A DNA stretch of 64,000 bases from Alteripontixanthobacter sp. (lineage in GTDB: Bacteria; Pseudomonadota; Alphaproteobacteria; Sphingomonadales; Sphingomonadaceae): assembly GCA_039968605.1 (NCBI GenBank), contig JBDVPM010000008.1, positions 930,001-994,000 of the forward strand, written 5' to 3'. A model generated the notes under the pieces. It was not told the origin of the DNA. It saw nothing but the letters and a program-made list of their open reading frames with translations, and made no database searches. This document shows positions 39,331 through 50,725 of the stretch, piece after piece. Each line of letters opens with the position of its first letter. The first letter of the stretch is position 1. A program made the translations under genes and the position numbers.

Positions 39331-41411
39331 TACAGAAGCACCCAGGTAACTGCCGCGACAACGCCAAGCAGCATGATCAGCGCATAAGTGTTGAGGTAAC
39401 CGGACTGCAGCCGCTTGGCCGCGACGCTACCCTTGGAGACGAGCCATGCCGCGCCATCGGGTCCGAACCGGTCGATCGTGCCGACATCCCCCCATTTCCA
39501 AAGCTTGCGGCCGATCCAGAAGGCCGGGCGCACGAACAGGAAATTGTAGAGCTCGTCGAAATACCACTTGTTGTAGAACAGCCGATATACCGGGCCAAGC
39601 TGCTCTGCGGTCTGTTCGGGCAGCGAAGGGCGGCGGATATAGGCCAGCCAGGCGAAGAACAGCCCCGCCAGCATTGCGACGGTAGCGGTCAGCTTCACCC
39701 AAAGCGGCACGTCATGGAGCGTGTGGATCAAATTTTCGTTGAAATAGATCGATGCGCCCCAGAAGCCCGCGGGATCGACCCCGTTGCTACCACCATCGAT
39801 AAACGGATATTTGAAGAAATAACCGGCAAAGATCGCACCGAGGGACAGGATCGCCAGCGGGGCAAGCATCGTCCAGGGGCTTTCATGCGGGTGATACCCC
39901 CCGGTGCCCGAGCGTTCGTCGGCCGATGGAACCGCATGCTGCACATCGTGGCCGCTATCTTCCTGCCGCGCCGGGTTGGCTTCGTCCGGTTCGTCATGCC
40001 CATGCGCCACCGCATGGCGGATATGTTCGCTTTCGATCCAGCGCGGCTTGCCCCAGAAGGTCAGGAACATCAGGCGCCAGCTATAGAAGCTCGTCAGAAG
40101 CGCCGCGATGGCGCCCATCCAGAATGCGAACATCGACAGGTCGGTTCCGCGCGCGAATGCCGCTTCCAGGATCGCGTCCTTGGAATAGAAGCCGGCAAAG
40201 CCGAACACGCCCAGCACGCCTACCCCGGTGATCGCCAGCGTTCCGGCCATCATCGCCCAGAAGGTTAGCGGGATCTCCTTCCGCAGATTGCCGTAATAGC
40301 GCATGTCCTGTTCGTGATGCATCGCATGGATCACGCTGCCCGCGCCAAGGAACAGCAACGCCTTGAAAAAGGCATGAGTGAACAGATGGAACATCGCCGG
40401 GCCGTATGCTCCGACACCGGCAGCAAAGAACATGTAACCCAGCTGGGAACAGGTGGAATAGGCGATCACCCGCTTGATGTCCCACTGGGTGGTCCCGATC
40501 GTGGCGGCGAACAGGCAGGTGGCAGCGCCGACAAAGGTCACCATCCCCAGCGCCACCGGAGCGGTTTCGAACATCGGCGACAGGCGGCACACCATGAATA
40601 CACCGGCGGTAACCATCGTAGCGGCGTGGATAAGCGCGGAGACCGGCGTCGGCCCCTCCATCGCATCGGGAAGCCATGTGTGCAGGCCCAGCTGCGCCGA
40701 TTTGCCCATCGCGCCGATGAACAACAGGATGCACAGCACGTCCATCGTCTGGACGCGCAGGCCAAGGAACCCGATGGTTGCGCCGGACATTGCGGGCGCC
40801 GCCTCCAGGATTTCGGGGATCGAGGTCGTTCCGAACACCAGATAGGTCCCGAAAATACCCAGCATAAAGCCCAGATCGCCCACGCGGTTGACCACGAACG
40901 CCTTGATCGCGGCAGCGTTGGCGCTGGGCTTGCGGAACCAGAAACCGATCAACAGGTAACTTGCGAGCCCGACGCCTTCCCAACCGAAGAACATCTGCAC
41001 CAGATTATTCGCGGTAACCAGCATCAGCATGGCGAAGGTGAACAGGCTGAGATAGGCGAAGAAGCGCGGCTGATCCGGGTCCTCCTCCATATAGCCCCAG
41101 CTATACAGGTGGACGAGCGCGGAAACGGTGTTGATCACCACCAGCATCACCGCAGTCAGCGTATCGACGCGCAGCGCCCAATCGAAGGTCAGATCACCCG
41201 ATTGCACCCATTGCAGCACCGGAACGACGGTTGCGCTGGCTTCTCCCGACAAGAAGCCGAGGAAGATCGGCCAGCTGAGGATTGCGGACAGGAACAGTCC
41301 GCCCGTCGTGATCGCCTTCGCCGCCGTGTTACCCAGCGCGCGGTTGCCGAGCCCGGCAATGATCGCAGCCAGCAGGGGCGCGAAGACGATGATCAGAATT
41401 TGAGTGGACAC
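39330..41411 (-). CDS. nuoL: NADH-quinone oxidoreductase subunit L
   Basis: Largest antiporter-like subunit of complex I, 693 residues, carrying the long lateral helix at its C-terminus. Conserved parts: [19 protein letters not shown] (helix 5), [99 protein letters not shown]. An unusual polar, His-rich loop ([20 protein letters not shown] through GGYHPHES) lies at about residues 465-510. nuoK ends 3 nt upstream. Confidence 0.97.
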   Translation of the reverse strand: MSTQILIIVFAPLLAAIIAGLGNRALGNTAAKAITTGGLFLSAILSWPIFLGFLSGEASATVVPVLQWVQSGDLTFDWALRVDTLTAVMLVVINTVSALVHLYSWGYMEEDPDQPRFFAYLSLFTFAMLMLVTANNLVQMFFGWEGVGLASYLLIGFWFRKPSANAAAIKAFVVNRVGDLGFMLGIFGTYLVFGTTSIPEILEAAPAMSGATIGFLGLRVQTMDVLCILLFIGAMGKSAQLGLHTWLPDAMEGPTPVSALIHAATMVTAGVFMVCRLSPMFETAPVALGMVTFVGAATCLFAATIGTTQWDIKRVIAYSTCSQLGYMFFAAGVGAYGPAMFHLFTHAFFKALLFLGAGSVIHAMHHEQDMRYYGNLRKEIPLTFWAMMAGTLAITGVGVLGVFGFAGFYSKDAILEAAFARGTDLSMFAFWMGAIAALLTSFYSWRLMFLTFWGKPRWIESEHIRHAVAHGHDEPDEANPARQEDSGHDVQHAVPSADERSGTGGYHPHESPWTMLAPLAILSLGAIFAGYFFKYPFIDGGSNGVDPAGFWGASIYFNENLIHTLHDVPLWVKLTATVAMLAGLFFAWLAYIRRPSLPEQTAEQLGPVYRLFYNKWYFDELYNFLFVRPAFWIGRKLWKWGDVGTIDRFGPDGAAWLVSKGSVAAKRLQSGYLNTYALIMLLGVVAAVTWVLL

Positions 41412-41414
41412 CGC

Positions 41415-41720
41415 TCAGCCCTTCATCCGGTTGACGTCGTCCACGGCGATCGTGCCGCGTCCTCGGAAATAGATCACCAGGATCGCCAGCCCGATGGCAG
41501 CTTCGGCCGCCGCCACGGTCAGCACGAACATGGCGAATATCTGCCCGGTCAGATCGCCAAGGAAGGCGCTGAAGGCGACCAGGTTGATATTCACGGCAAG
41601 GAGGATCAGCTCGATCGCCATCAGGATGACGATCACGTTCTTGCGGTTGAGGAATATCCCCAGCACGCCCAGCACGAACAGGATGGCGCCCACGACGATA
41701 TAATGTTCGATACCGATCAC
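41415..41720 (-). CDS. nuoK: NADH-quinone oxidoreductase subunit K
   Basis: A 101-residue, three-helix subunit of the membrane arm. The GTG start at 41720 overlaps the nuoJ stop (GTGA). Helices: [43 protein letters not shown] with the conserved Glu, and [25 protein letters not shown] with the second conserved Glu. The longer frame upstream is the nuoJ gene read in another frame. Confidence 0.96.
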   Translation of the reverse strand: MIGIEHYIVVGAILFVLGVLGIFLNRKNVIVILMAIELILLAVNINLVAFSAFLGDLTGQIFAMFVLTVAAAEAAIGLAILVIYFRGRGTIAVDDVNRMKG

Positions 41721-42334
41721 AGCTCGACCCCCTGTCCGATTTCCGGTTGCCGCATGACGGTGGCATCTTCGGGGCGGCGGGCGTTCTGCTTGCCGATGTC
41801 CTGATGACCACGTGCGCCGGCAGGGCTCTCGCGGTGAGTCAGCACAATCGCACCGACCATCGCCACCAGCAGGATGATCCCTGCGCTTTCGAACAGGAAC
41901 AGATATTCGGAATAAAGCAGCGCGCCGATGCCTTCGATGTTGCTGCCCGCAATGGTCGCAGCTTCGGCAGGCTCGCCCAGTTCCATCGCCCCTGACCGAT
42001 ATGCGCCGATGCCCAGTACCAGCTCCGCCAGCAGCACCAGCGCAATCGCCAGGCCGAGCGGGAAGTTGCGGACGAAGCCCGCACGCATTTCCGCAAAATC
42101 GATGTCCAGCATCATCACCACGAACAGGAACAACACCGCCACCGCGCCGACATAGACGACCACCAGCAGCATCGCGATAAACTCCGCCCCCACCAGCACC
42201 ATCAGCCCGGCGGCGTTGAAGAAGGCGAGGATCAGCCACAGCACGCTATGCACGGGATTGCGCGCCGTGATCACGAGCACGGCGCTGCCCACGACGAGCG
42301 CGGCGAACAGGTAAAAGGCGATGGTCTGGATCAT
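41717..42334 (-). CDS. nuoJ: NADH-quinone oxidoreductase subunit J
   Basis: A 205-residue membrane subunit with five helices: [74 protein letters not shown] holds the pi-bulge helix 3 ([17 protein letters not shown]) that couples quinone reduction to pumping. A polar C-terminal tail of about 45 residues ([21 protein letters not shown]) extends beyond the last helix. nuoI lies 39 nt upstream. Confidence 0.96.
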   Translation of the reverse strand: MIQTIAFYLFAALVVGSAVLVITARNPVHSVLWLILAFFNAAGLMVLVGAEFIAMLLVVVYVGAVAVLFLFVVMMLDIDFAEMRAGFVRNFPLGLAIALVLLAELVLGIGAYRSGAMELGEPAEAATIAGSNIEGIGALLYSEYLFLFESAGIILLVAMVGAIVLTHRESPAGARGHQDIGKQNARRPEDATVMRQPEIGQGVEL

Positions 42335-42373
42335 ACTTTGGCGTGAAGCCCCCCGGAATCGGTTGCGCGGCGG

Positions 42374-42862
42374 TTAGCGATAGGGCGCGTCGGCTTCAAG
42401 GTTTGCGGCCAATGCCCGCTCCCACTTGTCCCCGTTCGCCAACAATTTCGCCTTGTCGTAGAGCAGTTCCTCGCGCGTTTCGGTTGCGTATTCGAAATTC
42501 GGCCCCTCGACGATGGCATCCACCGGGCAGGCCTCCTGGCAGAACCCGCAATAGATGCATTTCGTCATGTCGATATCGTAGCGCGTCGTGCGGCGGCTGC
42601 CATCCTCGCGCGGTTCGGCATCGATCGTGATCGCCTGCGCCGGACACACCGCCTCGCACAGTTTACACGCGATGCAGCGCTCTTCCCCATTGGGATAGCG
42701 CCGCAAAGCGTGTTCGCCGCGAAAGCGCGGGGAAAGCGGGTTCTTCTCATGCGGATAGTTGATCGTCACCTTGGGCTTGAAGAAATACTTCAAGGTCAGC
42801 GCATGCGCCTTGAGGAATTCCCACAGGGTGAAGGATTTGATGAGGTGTGTGACTGAGGCCAT
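42374..42862 (-). CDS. nuoI: NADH-quinone oxidoreductase subunit I
   Basis: Ferredoxin-like subunit holding clusters N6a and N6b. The 162 residues include [20 protein letters not shown] and [25 protein letters not shown], two CxxCxxCxxxCP sets, with N-terminal amphipathic helices ([25 protein letters not shown]). The ATG at 42862 shares its A with the nuoH stop. Confidence 0.97.
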   Translation of the reverse strand: MASVTHLIKSFTLWEFLKAHALTLKYFFKPKVTINYPHEKNPLSPRFRGEHALRRYPNGEERCIACKLCEAVCPAQAITIDAEPREDGSRRTTRYDIDMTKCIYCGFCQEACPVDAIVEGPNFEYATETREELLYDKAKLLANGDKWERALAANLEADAPYR

Positions 42863-43914
42863 TAGGTGGCTCCATAATGGCCGGTCGCCATCAGGTAACC
42901 GGAGATAATAACGACAAACAACAAGCTCAGCGGCAGGAACACCTTCCAGCCCAGCCGCATCAGCTGGTCGTAGCGGTAGCGCGGCACCGTCGCCATCACC
43001 CAACTGAACATGAAGAAGAAGAAGAACGTCTTGAGCAGGAACCACACGATCCCCGGCACCCAGTAGAGCGGCGCCCAATCGATCGGAGGCAGCCACCCGC
43101 CGAAGAACAGCAGCGTATTGAGGCTGCACATCAGCAGGATGTTGGCATATTCGCCGAGCCAGAACAACGCGAAGCTCATCGACGAATACTCGGTCTGGTA
43201 ACCGGCAACCAATTCGCTCTCCGCTTCGGTCAGATCGAACGGCACGCGCTGCGTTTCGGCGAGGCTGGAGATGAAAAACATCACCCACATCGGGAACAGC
43301 AGCAGGTTGAACACATAGCCGTTCACCACGCCCAATCCGTGGCCGCGCTGCGCTTCGACAATCTCGCTCAGGTTAAACGTCCCCGCCCAAAGCACCACGC
43401 ACACCAAGATGAACCCGATCGAGACTTCGTAGGAGATCATCTGCGCGGCAGCGCGCATCGCTGAGAAGAACGGGTATTTCGAGTTCGACGCCCACCCGCT
43501 CATCACCACGCCGTAAACCGACAGCGAGCTGATCGCGAGAATGTAGAGCAACCCGACATTGATATCGGCCAGCACCACGCCCGCATCGAACGGAATCACC
43601 GCCCACGCCGCCAGCGCAACAGTAAAGGTGACGATCGGCGCGAGCAGGAAAATGCCCTTGTTCGCCGCGCTGGGAATGATGGTTTCCTGCAGGAACACCT
43701 TCAGCCCGTCGGCGAACGACTGCAGCAGCCCAAACGGCCCGACCACATTCGGCCCGCGCCGAAGGTTGATCGCCGCCCACACCTTGCGATCGACATAGAT
43801 GATCATCGCGACCGCCAACATCAGCGGCAGGGCGATCAGCAACACACCCGAAACGGTCGCGGCAGTCCACGCCCATTCGTAGCTCATGCCGAGAGATTGG
43901 AAGAAATCAGTCAC
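42862..43914 (-). CDS. nuoH: NADH-quinone oxidoreductase subunit H
   Basis: Membrane subunit that joins the peripheral and membrane arms and forms part of the quinone chamber. The 350 residues start at GTG 43914, overlapping the nuoG stop (GTGA). Conserved: [45 protein letters not shown]-like [25 protein letters not shown], and [43 protein letters not shown]. Confidence 0.97.
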   Translation of the reverse strand: MTDFFQSLGMSYEWAWTAATVSGVLLIALPLMLAVAMIIYVDRKVWAAINLRRGPNVVGPFGLLQSFADGLKVFLQETIIPSAANKGIFLLAPIVTFTVALAAWAVIPFDAGVVLADINVGLLYILAISSLSVYGVVMSGWASNSKYPFFSAMRAAAQMISYEVSIGFILVCVVLWAGTFNLSEIVEAQRGHGLGVVNGYVFNLLLFPMWVMFFISSLAETQRVPFDLTEAESELVAGYQTEYSSMSFALFWLGEYANILLMCSLNTLLFFGGWLPPIDWAPLYWVPGIVWFLLKTFFFFFMFSWVMATVPRYRYDQLMRLGWKVFLPLSLLFVVIISGYLMATGHYGAT

Positions 43915-45938
43915 TCTGCCGCCTCCAACAATTCCTCGCCGTGCAGCAACTCTGCCGAGCAATGCTGCATCGTCGCGCTGGCGCGGGCGATGGGGTTGGT
44001 GAGGTAGAAATCCTTGATCGGATAGGCCGAAATCGTGCCCTCGGCCTTGGCCTTGCCATCCGCCTTGGGCAGCGCGCCGAGATCGGCCACGCCTTCTTCG
44101 CCCAACGCAGGCACTTCGGCGATCATCGCGGATTGAAGCTGCGCAAAGCTGTCGAAACCGACTTCCACTTTCAGCGCATCGGCCAGTGCGCGCAGGATCG
44201 TCCAGTCCTCGCGCGCATCGCCCGGCGCAAACACTGCCTTCTCCGCAAATTGCACCCGCGCCTCGGTATTGACGTAGGTCCCGTCCTTCTCCGCGAAGGA
44301 CGCTGCGGGCAGGATAATATCCGCCGCATGAGCGCCCTTGTCACCGTGATGGCCGATATAAACTTTCAGGCTACCGGCAAATGGCTCGTAATCCATTTCG
44401 TCCGCGCCGAGCGACAGCAACACCTTGGGCGCGGCCCGCGCGAGATCCGCCACGCCACCCTTTTGCGCAAAACCGAGCATCAGCCCGCCCATCCGCGCTG
44501 CCGAGAAATGCAGCACGTTGAAGCCGTTCCAATTATCATTGACCACGCCGAGCTTTTCGGCCGCAGCAAGCCCCGCGCCCAGTGCACCCTGCGCGAGCGC
44601 CGCGCCGCCCATAATGATGGCGGGCCGCTCTGCATCCTTGAATGCCTGCGAAACCGCCTTGGGCAGCTTGCTCAGCACGGCCAGATCGTCGCCCAGGAAC
44701 TCCGCGGGATAGGTGGGATCCCACTCCGGGCCGATCACGAACACTTTCGCGCCGCGTTTGACCGCCTTGCGCAGGCGAACATTCACCAGCGGCGCTTCCC
44801 AGCGAATATGGCTGCCCACGATCAGCACCGCATCGGCATGTTCGATCCCGGCCAGAGTGGAATTGAAGTTTACCGCTGCCAGGTTGGATACGTCGTAATC
44901 CATGCCTGTTTGCCGGCCTTCGATCAAATTCGACCCGCACGCCCTCAGCAGCGCCTTGGCTGCAAACATCGTCTCGCAATCGAGCATGTCGCCCGCGACC
45001 GCCGCAATGCTCGACTTGTCTGATTTCAGCTGCTTCGCGATAGCCTTGAACGCCTCGTCCCAGCTCGCTTCGGCCAACTTGGCGCCCGAACCCCGGCCCT
45101 TGCGCATCCACACCTTGTCGAGCCTGCGCGTGGCCAGCCCATCGACCTGATAGCGTCCCTTATCGCTGAGCCACTCCTCGTTCACATCGTCATTGATCCG
45201 CGGCAGAGCGCGCATCACTTCACGCCCGCGCGAATGCAGCATGATGTTGGAGCCAACCGCATCCGACACGTCGATGCTGAGCGTCTTCTGGAGCTCCCAG
45301 GGGCGCGCCTCATAGGCATAGGGCCTTGAGGTCAGAGCTCCGACCGGGCATAGATCGATCACATTCGCGCTGAGTTCGTGCGATGCGGCCTGTTCCAGAT
45401 AGGTGGTGATCTGCATATCCTCGCCGCGCCCGATCGCGCCGATTTCGTCCACGCCCGCGATCTCTTCGGAAAAGCGAACGCAGCGAGTGCAGTGGATGCA
45501 GCGCGTCATGATCGTCTTGATCAGCGGCCCCATATATTTCTCGGTCACCGCCCGCTTGTTCATCTGGTAGCGCGAGCCGCCCCGGCCATAGGCCATCGCC
45601 TGATCCTGCAGATCGCACTCGCCGCCCTGGTCGCAGATCGGGCAATCGAGCGGGTGATTGATCAGCAGGAATTCCATCACCCCTTCGCGAGCGGTCTTGA
45701 CCATCTCGCTATCTGTGCGGATTTCCTGACCCTCGGTGGCGGGCAGCGCGCAGGATGCCTGCGGCTTGGGCGGTCCGGGCTTCACTTCGACCAGGCACAT
45801 CCGGCAATTGCCCGCGATGGACAGCCGTTCGTGATAGCAAAAGCGCGGGATTTCCTTCCCCGCCAGCTCGCAAGCCTGCAGCACGGTCGCGCCATCGGGA
45901 ACCTCGAGCTCGGTGCCGTCTACGGTGACTTTAGGCAT
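43911..45938 (-). CDS. nuoG: NADH-quinone oxidoreductase subunit G
   Basis: Iron-sulfur subunit of the peripheral arm, 675 residues, the shorter mitochondrial-75-kDa type rather than the long E. coli type. N-terminal [2Fe-2S] ferredoxin domain ([23 protein letters not shown]), the HxxxCxxCxxxxxC segment [20 protein letters not shown], and [28 protein letters not shown] molybdopterin-oxidoreductase-like domain without cofactor ligands fills the rest. It overlaps the preceding small membrane-protein gene by 8 nt. Confidence 0.97.
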   Translation of the reverse strand: MPKVTVDGTELEVPDGATVLQACELAGKEIPRFCYHERLSIAGNCRMCLVEVKPGPPKPQASCALPATEGQEIRTDSEMVKTAREGVMEFLLINHPLDCPICDQGGECDLQDQAMAYGRGGSRYQMNKRAVTEKYMGPLIKTIMTRCIHCTRCVRFSEEIAGVDEIGAIGRGEDMQITTYLEQAASHELSANVIDLCPVGALTSRPYAYEARPWELQKTLSIDVSDAVGSNIMLHSRGREVMRALPRINDDVNEEWLSDKGRYQVDGLATRRLDKVWMRKGRGSGAKLAEASWDEAFKAIAKQLKSDKSSIAAVAGDMLDCETMFAAKALLRACGSNLIEGRQTGMDYDVSNLAAVNFNSTLAGIEHADAVLIVGSHIRWEAPLVNVRLRKAVKRGAKVFVIGPEWDPTYPAEFLGDDLAVLSKLPKAVSQAFKDAERPAIIMGGAALAQGALGAGLAAAEKLGVVNDNWNGFNVLHFSAARMGGLMLGFAQKGGVADLARAAPKVLLSLGADEMDYEPFAGSLKVYIGHHGDKGAHAADIILPAASFAEKDGTYVNTEARVQFAEKAVFAPGDAREDWTILRALADALKVEVGFDSFAQLQSAMIAEVPALGEEGVADLGALPKADGKAKAEGTISAYPIKDFYLTNPIARASATMQHCSAELLHGEELLEAAE

Positions 45939-46203
45939 CGAAGTCCTCGATCTCGCTAGTTAATGCATCTTTGATATCCACCAACACCTGCACCACCCCG
46001 CCAAACAGCATGATCAGTATTGGCTGGGCGAGCAACGATATCAGGATCGTTCCGAGGGCACCGCCCGCACCGAAAGCAAGACCCAGTGCCAGAACCTTCC
46101 CGCCACTTGTGAAAAGAGTTAATAAATTAGCCAATAACCATAGGCTGCCCAAAACATAGAAGCCGATCGCCAGTTTGGAACGCTTTGGTACGTCTGAATA
46201 CAT
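45931..46203 (-). CDS. Small hydrophobic protein encoded between nuoF and nuoG
   Basis: 90 residues starting at ATG 46203, directly after the nuoF stop (TAA-G-ATG). After a basic start (MYSDVPKRSKLA) come three hydrophobic stretches (IGFYVLGSLWLLANLLTLFT, VLALGLAFGAGGALGTILISLLAQPILIMLFGG) and an acidic tail. No family recognised. The region looks clearly richer in A and T than the flanking nuo genes, and this gene is not part of the standard nuo set, which suggests a later insertion. Confidence 0.65.
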   Translation of the reverse strand: MYSDVPKRSKLAIGFYVLGSLWLLANLLTLFTSGGKVLALGLAFGAGGALGTILISLLAQPILIMLFGGVVQVLVDIKDALTSEIEDFDA

Positions 46204-46204
46204 C

Positions 46205-47500
46205 TTACTCTGCAGCCTCCAGGAATTGCGCATTATGCTCTTCGATCCGGCGTTCCAGTTCCGGGCGGAAGTGGCGGATCAGACCCTGGATCGGCCATGC
46301 GGCTGCATCGCCGAGCGCGCAGATTGTATGTCCTTCGACCTGCTTGGTTACCTGCTGCAGCATATCGATTTCCTCGATCGCGGCGTCGCCGGTGCGCAGG
46401 CGTTCCATCATGCGCCACATCCAGCCCGTGCCCTCACGGCAGGGAGTGCACTGGCCGCAGCTCTCATGCTTGTAGAAATAGCTGATGCGGCTGATCGCGC
46501 GGACGATGTCGGTGGACTTGTCCATCACGATCACCGCTGCCGTGCCGAGGCCGGAGCCGAGGTCTTTCAGCCCGTCGAAATCCATCGGGGCATCCATGAT
46601 CTGCTCGGCCGGGACAAGCGGGACAGAGCTTCCGCCCGGGATCACCGCCAGCAGATTGTCCCATCCGCCGGTGATGCCGCCGCAATGGCGCTCGATCAGC
46701 TCGCGGAAAGGGATGCTCATTTCCTCTTCGACAACGCAGGGTTTTTCGACATGGCCGCTGATCTGGAACAGCTTGGTGCCGTGATTGCCTTCGCGCCCGA
46801 AACTGGAGAACCAGTTCGCACCGCGTCGCAGAATAGTCGGGACCACCGCGATGCTCTCGACATTGTTGACCGTGGTCGGACATCCATACAGTCCCGCCCC
46901 TGCCGGAAATGGCGGCTTGAGGCGCGGTTGGCCCTTCTTGCCTTCCAGACTTTCGATCATCGCGGTTTCTTCGCCGCAAATATATGCGCCCGCGCCGCGG
47001 TGCATGAACACGTCGAAGTCATAGCCTGATTTGCAGGCGTTCTTGCCGATCAGGCCCGCCGCATAGGCCTCGTCGATCGCCTTTTGCAGCGTTTCCGCCT
47101 CGCGAATATACTCGCCGCGAATATAGATATAGGCGGCGCGCGCGCGCATCGCGTAGCCGGCGACCAAAGCGCCTTCGATCAGCTTGTGCGGATCGTGGCG
47201 GATGATCTCGCGATCCTTGCAGGAGCCTGGCTCGGATTCGTCGGCATTGATGACCAGGAATGACGGGCGGCCGTCCTTCGATTCCTTGGGCATGAACGAC
47301 CATTTCAGACCGGTCGGGAAACCAGCCCCGCCGCGCCCGCGAAGGCCGCTCGCCTTCATCTCGTCGATGATGGAATCCTGTCCGCGCTTGATCAGCGCCT
47401 TGGTATCATCCCAATCGCCGCGCTTTTGCGCCGCCTTCAAGCCCCAATCCTGGAAGCCGTAGACGTTGGTGAAGATCCGGTCCTTATCGACGAGAGCCAT
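46205..47500 (-). CDS. nuoF: NADH-quinone oxidoreductase subunit F
   Basis: NADH- and FMN-binding subunit, 431 residues. Motifs: [19 protein letters not shown] (FMN/NADH loop), [74 protein letters not shown] and the N3 cluster [18 protein letters not shown]. The ATG at 47500 shares one base with the stop of the upstream 47-residue gene; the frame beyond it is not coding. Confidence 0.97.
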   Translation of the reverse strand: MALVDKDRIFTNVYGFQDWGLKAAQKRGDWDDTKALIKRGQDSIIDEMKASGLRGRGGAGFPTGLKWSFMPKESKDGRPSFLVINADESEPGSCKDREIIRHDPHKLIEGALVAGYAMRARAAYIYIRGEYIREAETLQKAIDEAYAAGLIGKNACKSGYDFDVFMHRGAGAYICGEETAMIESLEGKKGQPRLKPPFPAGAGLYGCPTTVNNVESIAVVPTILRRGANWFSSFGREGNHGTKLFQISGHVEKPCVVEEEMSIPFRELIERHCGGITGGWDNLLAVIPGGSSVPLVPAEQIMDAPMDFDGLKDLGSGLGTAAVIVMDKSTDIVRAISRISYFYKHESCGQCTPCREGTGWMWRMMERLRTGDAAIEEIDMLQQVTKQVEGHTICALGDAAAWPIQGLIRHFRPELERRIEEHNAQFLEAAE

Positions 47501-47643
47501 TAGATGACGCCTCCAAATACTACGAATGCCGCCACTGCGAGGATGACCACCAGCGCAACGGTCTTCACAATGCCTTTCAGCACCTTCCATGCGATCACGA
47601 TAGCGATCAGCGCGATGATCAGGGTGACGAGCGAGCTTTCCAT
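47500..47643 (-). CDS. 47-residue single-helix membrane protein between nuoE and nuoF
   Basis: ATG at 47643 overlaps the nuoE stop (TGATG) and its own TAA overlaps the nuoF ATG (TAATG), so it is tightly coupled on both sides. The product is two hydrophobic segments, [21 protein letters not shown] and [21 protein letters not shown]. The precise junctions argue that it is a real gene. No family recognised; it could be a small accessory of complex I assembly or a neutral insertion. Confidence 0.6.
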   Translation of the reverse strand: MESSLVTLIIALIAIVIAWKVLKGIVKTVALVVILAVAAFVVFGGVI

Positions 47644-48311
47644 CACCACTCACCCCGGTAATCGTGATTGGCGTCGACCATCTCTTTCAAGGTGGTCGGC
47701 CCGCCGCTGGGCTCGCTGGTGTGGCGGCCCGGTTCCTGTGTGCCTTCCTTCGGATCCTCGCCCGCCGCCAGTGCATCCAGTACGGCATCAAGGCGTTCGA
47801 CCGTCAGATCCTCGTAATTGCCGTCATTGATCTGGACCATCGGCGCGGTGGCGCAATTGCCCATGCATTCCACTTCGGTGAGGGTCCACAGGCCATCTTC
47901 GGAGACCTTGCCCTTCGCCATGCCGCGCGCCTGGCAAGCGGCGATAATGGCGTCGCTTCCGCGCAGCATGCAAGGCGTTGTGCCGCACACCTGAACATGG
48001 AATTTGCCCACCGGAACGAGGTTGTACATGAAATAGAACGTCGCGACCTCGAGCACGCGGATAACCGGCATGTCGAGATAATCGGCGACATATTCGATCA
48101 CCGGCAGCGGCAGCCAGCCTTGCGTATTTGTCTCCACCCCGACCTGACGCTGCGCCAGATCGAGCAGCGGCATTACCGCCGATTTCTGCCGCCCATCGGG
48201 ATATTTGGCTATATGATAATCCGCCTTGGCCCGGTTCTCGTCGGTCCAGGCAAAGCCACCCCACCGCTCGCGCAGTTCGGGCGTATCGGGAGCGGGTGCG
48301 CGATCAGCCAT
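47643..48311 (-). CDS. nuoE: NADH-quinone oxidoreductase subunit E
   Basis: Thioredoxin-like [2Fe-2S] subunit (cluster N1a), 222 residues. The ligands are in [15 protein letters not shown] (Cys-x4-Cys) and [17 protein letters not shown] (Cys-x3-Cys). The N-terminal helical part ([31 protein letters not shown]) is typical; the C-terminal 50 residues are polar and Gly/Glu/Pro-rich. Its start overlaps the preceding small membrane-protein gene by 8 nt. Confidence 0.96.
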   Translation of the reverse strand: MADRAPAPDTPELRERWGGFAWTDENRAKADYHIAKYPDGRQKSAVMPLLDLAQRQVGVETNTQGWLPLPVIEYVADYLDMPVIRVLEVATFYFMYNLVPVGKFHVQVCGTTPCMLRGSDAIIAACQARGMAKGKVSEDGLWTLTEVECMGNCATAPMVQINDGNYEDLTVERLDAVLDALAAGEDPKEGTQEPGRHTSEPSGGPTTLKEMVDANHDYRGEW

Positions 48312-48651
48312 CGGAAACCTGCCCCGTTCCGCTTACAACCTTGATGTTCTCAAAATGCCAACCAATCATAGGCGTCAAAACTAATTGCACGAATTTATAC
48401 ACTCCAAGCGGGACTGCCACCCGCACGATTGCCGCGTCCAAGTTAAACGAATCATACCACACAAAGGCAGCAACAGCGGAAATCAGAAGCGCTTTCGCAA
48501 CATTACCATTATGCTGTTCGTCTGGTGTAGAAGCCTGACCGTCGCCATATATTCGTTTTGCTTTTGTGAAAGCCGAGAAGGCCCCAATACAAGCGGCCAG
48601 TCCGATTGCGAGAAGGAACAAGTCACCAAGAATATCAGTGAGTAAACTCAC
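48304..48651 (-). CDS. Small membrane protein encoded between nuoD and nuoE
   Basis: 115 residues, about three hydrophobic segments ([68 protein letters not shown]) and a short polar loop ([21 protein letters not shown]). The ATG overlaps the nuoD stop by 4 nt. Base composition looks distinctly more AT-rich than nuoD and nuoE. No family recognised and not a standard complex I gene. Confidence 0.65.
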   Translation of the reverse strand: MSLLTDILGDLFLLAIGLAACIGAFSAFTKAKRIYGDGQASTPDEQHNGNVAKALLISAVAAFVWYDSFNLDAAIVRVAVPLGVYKFVQLVLTPMIGWHFENIKVVSGTGQVSDG

Positions 48652-49859
48652 CGGTCACACTCCCCGAACACCACATCAATCGCGCCCAGAATGGCGGTCG
48701 CGTCGGGCAGCATATGCCCCTTCGCCATGAAATCCATCGCCTGCAAATGGCTGAACGCTGTCGGGCGGATCTTGCAGCGATAGGGCTTGTTGCTGCCGTC
48801 GCTCACCAGATAGACGCCGAATTCGCCCTTGGGGCTTTCGGTGGCGACATAGACTTCGCCGGCGGGGACGTGGAAGCCCTCCGTGTAGAGTTTGAAGTGG
48901 TGGATCAGCGCTTCCATCGACTGCTTCATCTCGCCGCGCTTGGGCGGGACGATCTTGCGGTCGGTGCTCGCCACCGGGCCTTCGGGCATTTCCGCGAGGC
49001 ACTGCTTGATGATCTTAGCGCTTTCGTAAACTTCGTTCACGCGGACCATGAAGCGGTCGTAGCAATCCGAATTGGTGCCGACCGGGATGTCGAATTCCAT
49101 CCGGTCATAGACATCGTATGGCTGCGATTTGCGCAAATCCCATGGCACGCCAGCGGCGCGGATCATCGGGCCGGAGAAGCCCCAGGCAATCGCATCGGAC
49201 TTGCTGACAACCGCGATATCGACGTTGCGCTGCTTGAAGATGCGGTTGTCGGTCACCAGGCTCATCGCGTCGCCGAACAGTTCGGGCATCCGCCCATCGA
49301 CCCAGTCGCCAATATCAGTGAGAAGCTTGAGCGGCACGTCCTGGTGAACCCCGCCGGGCCGGAAGTAGGCGCTGTGCATCCGTGCGCCGCTGGCCCGCTC
49401 GAAGAAGTTCATGCAATCTTCGCGCAGTTCGAAGACCCACAGGTTCGGCGTCATCGCGCCGACATCCATCACATGCGCGCCGATGTTGAGCAGGTGGTTG
49501 GAAATCCGCGTCAGCTCGGCGAACAATACGCGCAAATATTGGGCGCGTTCCGGCACTTCGAGGTTCAACAACTTCTCGATCGCGAGGACGTAGCTGTGTT
49601 CCTGGCAAAGCGGGCTGCAATAATCGAGCCGGTCGAAATAGGGCAGCGCCTGCAGATAGGTCTTCTGCTCGATCAGTTTTTCGGTGCCGCGATGCAACAG
49701 GCCAACATGCGGATCGATCCGTTCGATGATCTCGCCATCCAGCTCCATGACCATGCGCAGCACGCCATGCGCAGCCGGGTGCTGCGGACCGAAATTGATT
49801 GTGTAGTTGGAGATGACCTCGTCACCGGTGGTGGGAGATTCTTCAAGCTGGACGCTCAT
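48648..49859 (-). CDS. nuoD: NADH-quinone oxidoreductase subunit D
   Basis: 49-kDa subunit lining the quinone site, 403 residues. Motifs: [86 protein letters not shown], and the C-terminal [38 protein letters not shown]. Overlaps nuoC by 4 nt. Confidence 0.98.
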   Translation of the reverse strand: MSVQLEESPTTGDEVISNYTINFGPQHPAAHGVLRMVMELDGEIIERIDPHVGLLHRGTEKLIEQKTYLQALPYFDRLDYCSPLCQEHSYVLAIEKLLNLEVPERAQYLRVLFAELTRISNHLLNIGAHVMDVGAMTPNLWVFELREDCMNFFERASGARMHSAYFRPGGVHQDVPLKLLTDIGDWVDGRMPELFGDAMSLVTDNRIFKQRNVDIAVVSKSDAIAWGFSGPMIRAAGVPWDLRKSQPYDVYDRMEFDIPVGTNSDCYDRFMVRVNEVYESAKIIKQCLAEMPEGPVASTDRKIVPPKRGEMKQSMEALIHHFKLYTEGFHVPAGEVYVATESPKGEFGVYLVSDGSNKPYRCKIRPTAFSHLQAMDFMAKGHMLPDATAILGAIDVVFGECDR

Positions 49860-50725
49860 GCTTCGTCCTCGTTAGGGCCGGTGTCCTTGTCGGGGAGAGT
49901 CGCCCGCTTGGTATCGGTGGTCTTGCCCTCGCGCGGCTTGCGGCCGGGTTCATCTTCGGTCGGCTCTGGCGGGGGAGCCTCGTCCTCGCCGCTATCGACC
50001 TCGGCGGGCGATCCGGCACTAACCTTCTCGGCCGCCTTTTCATCTGCTTTGGCGCCTGCGCCGGTGTCCTTGGGGCTATCGGTTACCTTGGGTTCGTCCA
50101 CCGGCGGGGTGTCCGCCTTCTCGTCACCTGGCAGCACGTAATCCGCGCCTTCCCACGGGCTCATGAAATCGAACGTACGCATTTCCTGGGCCAGCCTGAC
50201 CGGCTCGTAAACCACGCGCTTGTCTTCTTCGGAATAGCGCAATTCGGTGTAGCCGGTCATGGGGAAATCCTTGCGGAAAGGATGCCCTTCGAAACCGTAA
50301 TCCGTGAGGATGCGGCGCAGATCGGTATTTCCGGCGAACAGCACGCCGTACATGTCGAAAACCTCGCGCTCCAGCCAGCCCGCATTGGGCCACAGCGTGG
50401 TCGCGGTGGGAACCGGGGTCGCCTCGTCCGTGGTAACCTTCAGCATGATCCGGTGATTCTTGGTCAGGCTGAGCAGCATATAGACGACTTCGAACCGCTC
50501 CGCCCTGCCCGGATAATCGGCCCCGGCGATTTCCATCAGCTGCTGATAGCCGTGATCGTCGCGCAGCATGCGCAGCACGGCTTCCAGCCCGTCGCGGCGG
50601 ATGGTAAACACCAGCTCGCCATGCGCCTCGTGCGCGTCGAGCAAATCGGCACCGATGGCAGACTTGATCGCATCGAAAGCGCCATCGATAACGCTCGGCT
50701 TCGGGGCGGAATGGAGGACAGTCAC
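49856..50725 (-). CDS. nuoC: NADH-quinone oxidoreductase subunit C with a long acidic C-terminal tail
   Basis: 30-kDa subunit of the peripheral arm. Residues 1-200 are the normal NuoC fold ([94 protein letters not shown]). The last 90 or so residues are low complexity, rich in Asp, Glu, Pro and Lys ([18 protein letters not shown] and onwards), probably disordered. Total 289 residues against about 200 in the family. Confidence 0.95.
   Translation of the reverse strand: MTVLHSAPKPSVIDGAFDAIKSAIGADLLDAHEAHGELVFTIRRDGLEAVLRMLRDDHGYQQLMEIAGADYPGRAERFEVVYMLLSLTKNHRIMLKVTTDEATPVPTATTLWPNAGWLEREVFDMYGVLFAGNTDLRRILTDYGFEGHPFRKDFPMTGYTELRYSEEDKRVVYEPVRLAQEMRTFDFMSPWEGADYVLPGDEKADTPPVDEPKVTDSPKDTGAGAKADEKAAEKVSAGSPAEVDSGEDEAPPPEPTEDEPGRKPREGKTTDTKRATLPDKDTGPNEDEA

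Noticed and set aside
40314-41804. 496-codon plus-strand frame opposite nuoL, nuoK and nuoJ
   Set aside because: It spans three well-defined genes on the other strand and its product has charged, repetitive low-complexity composition with no domain.
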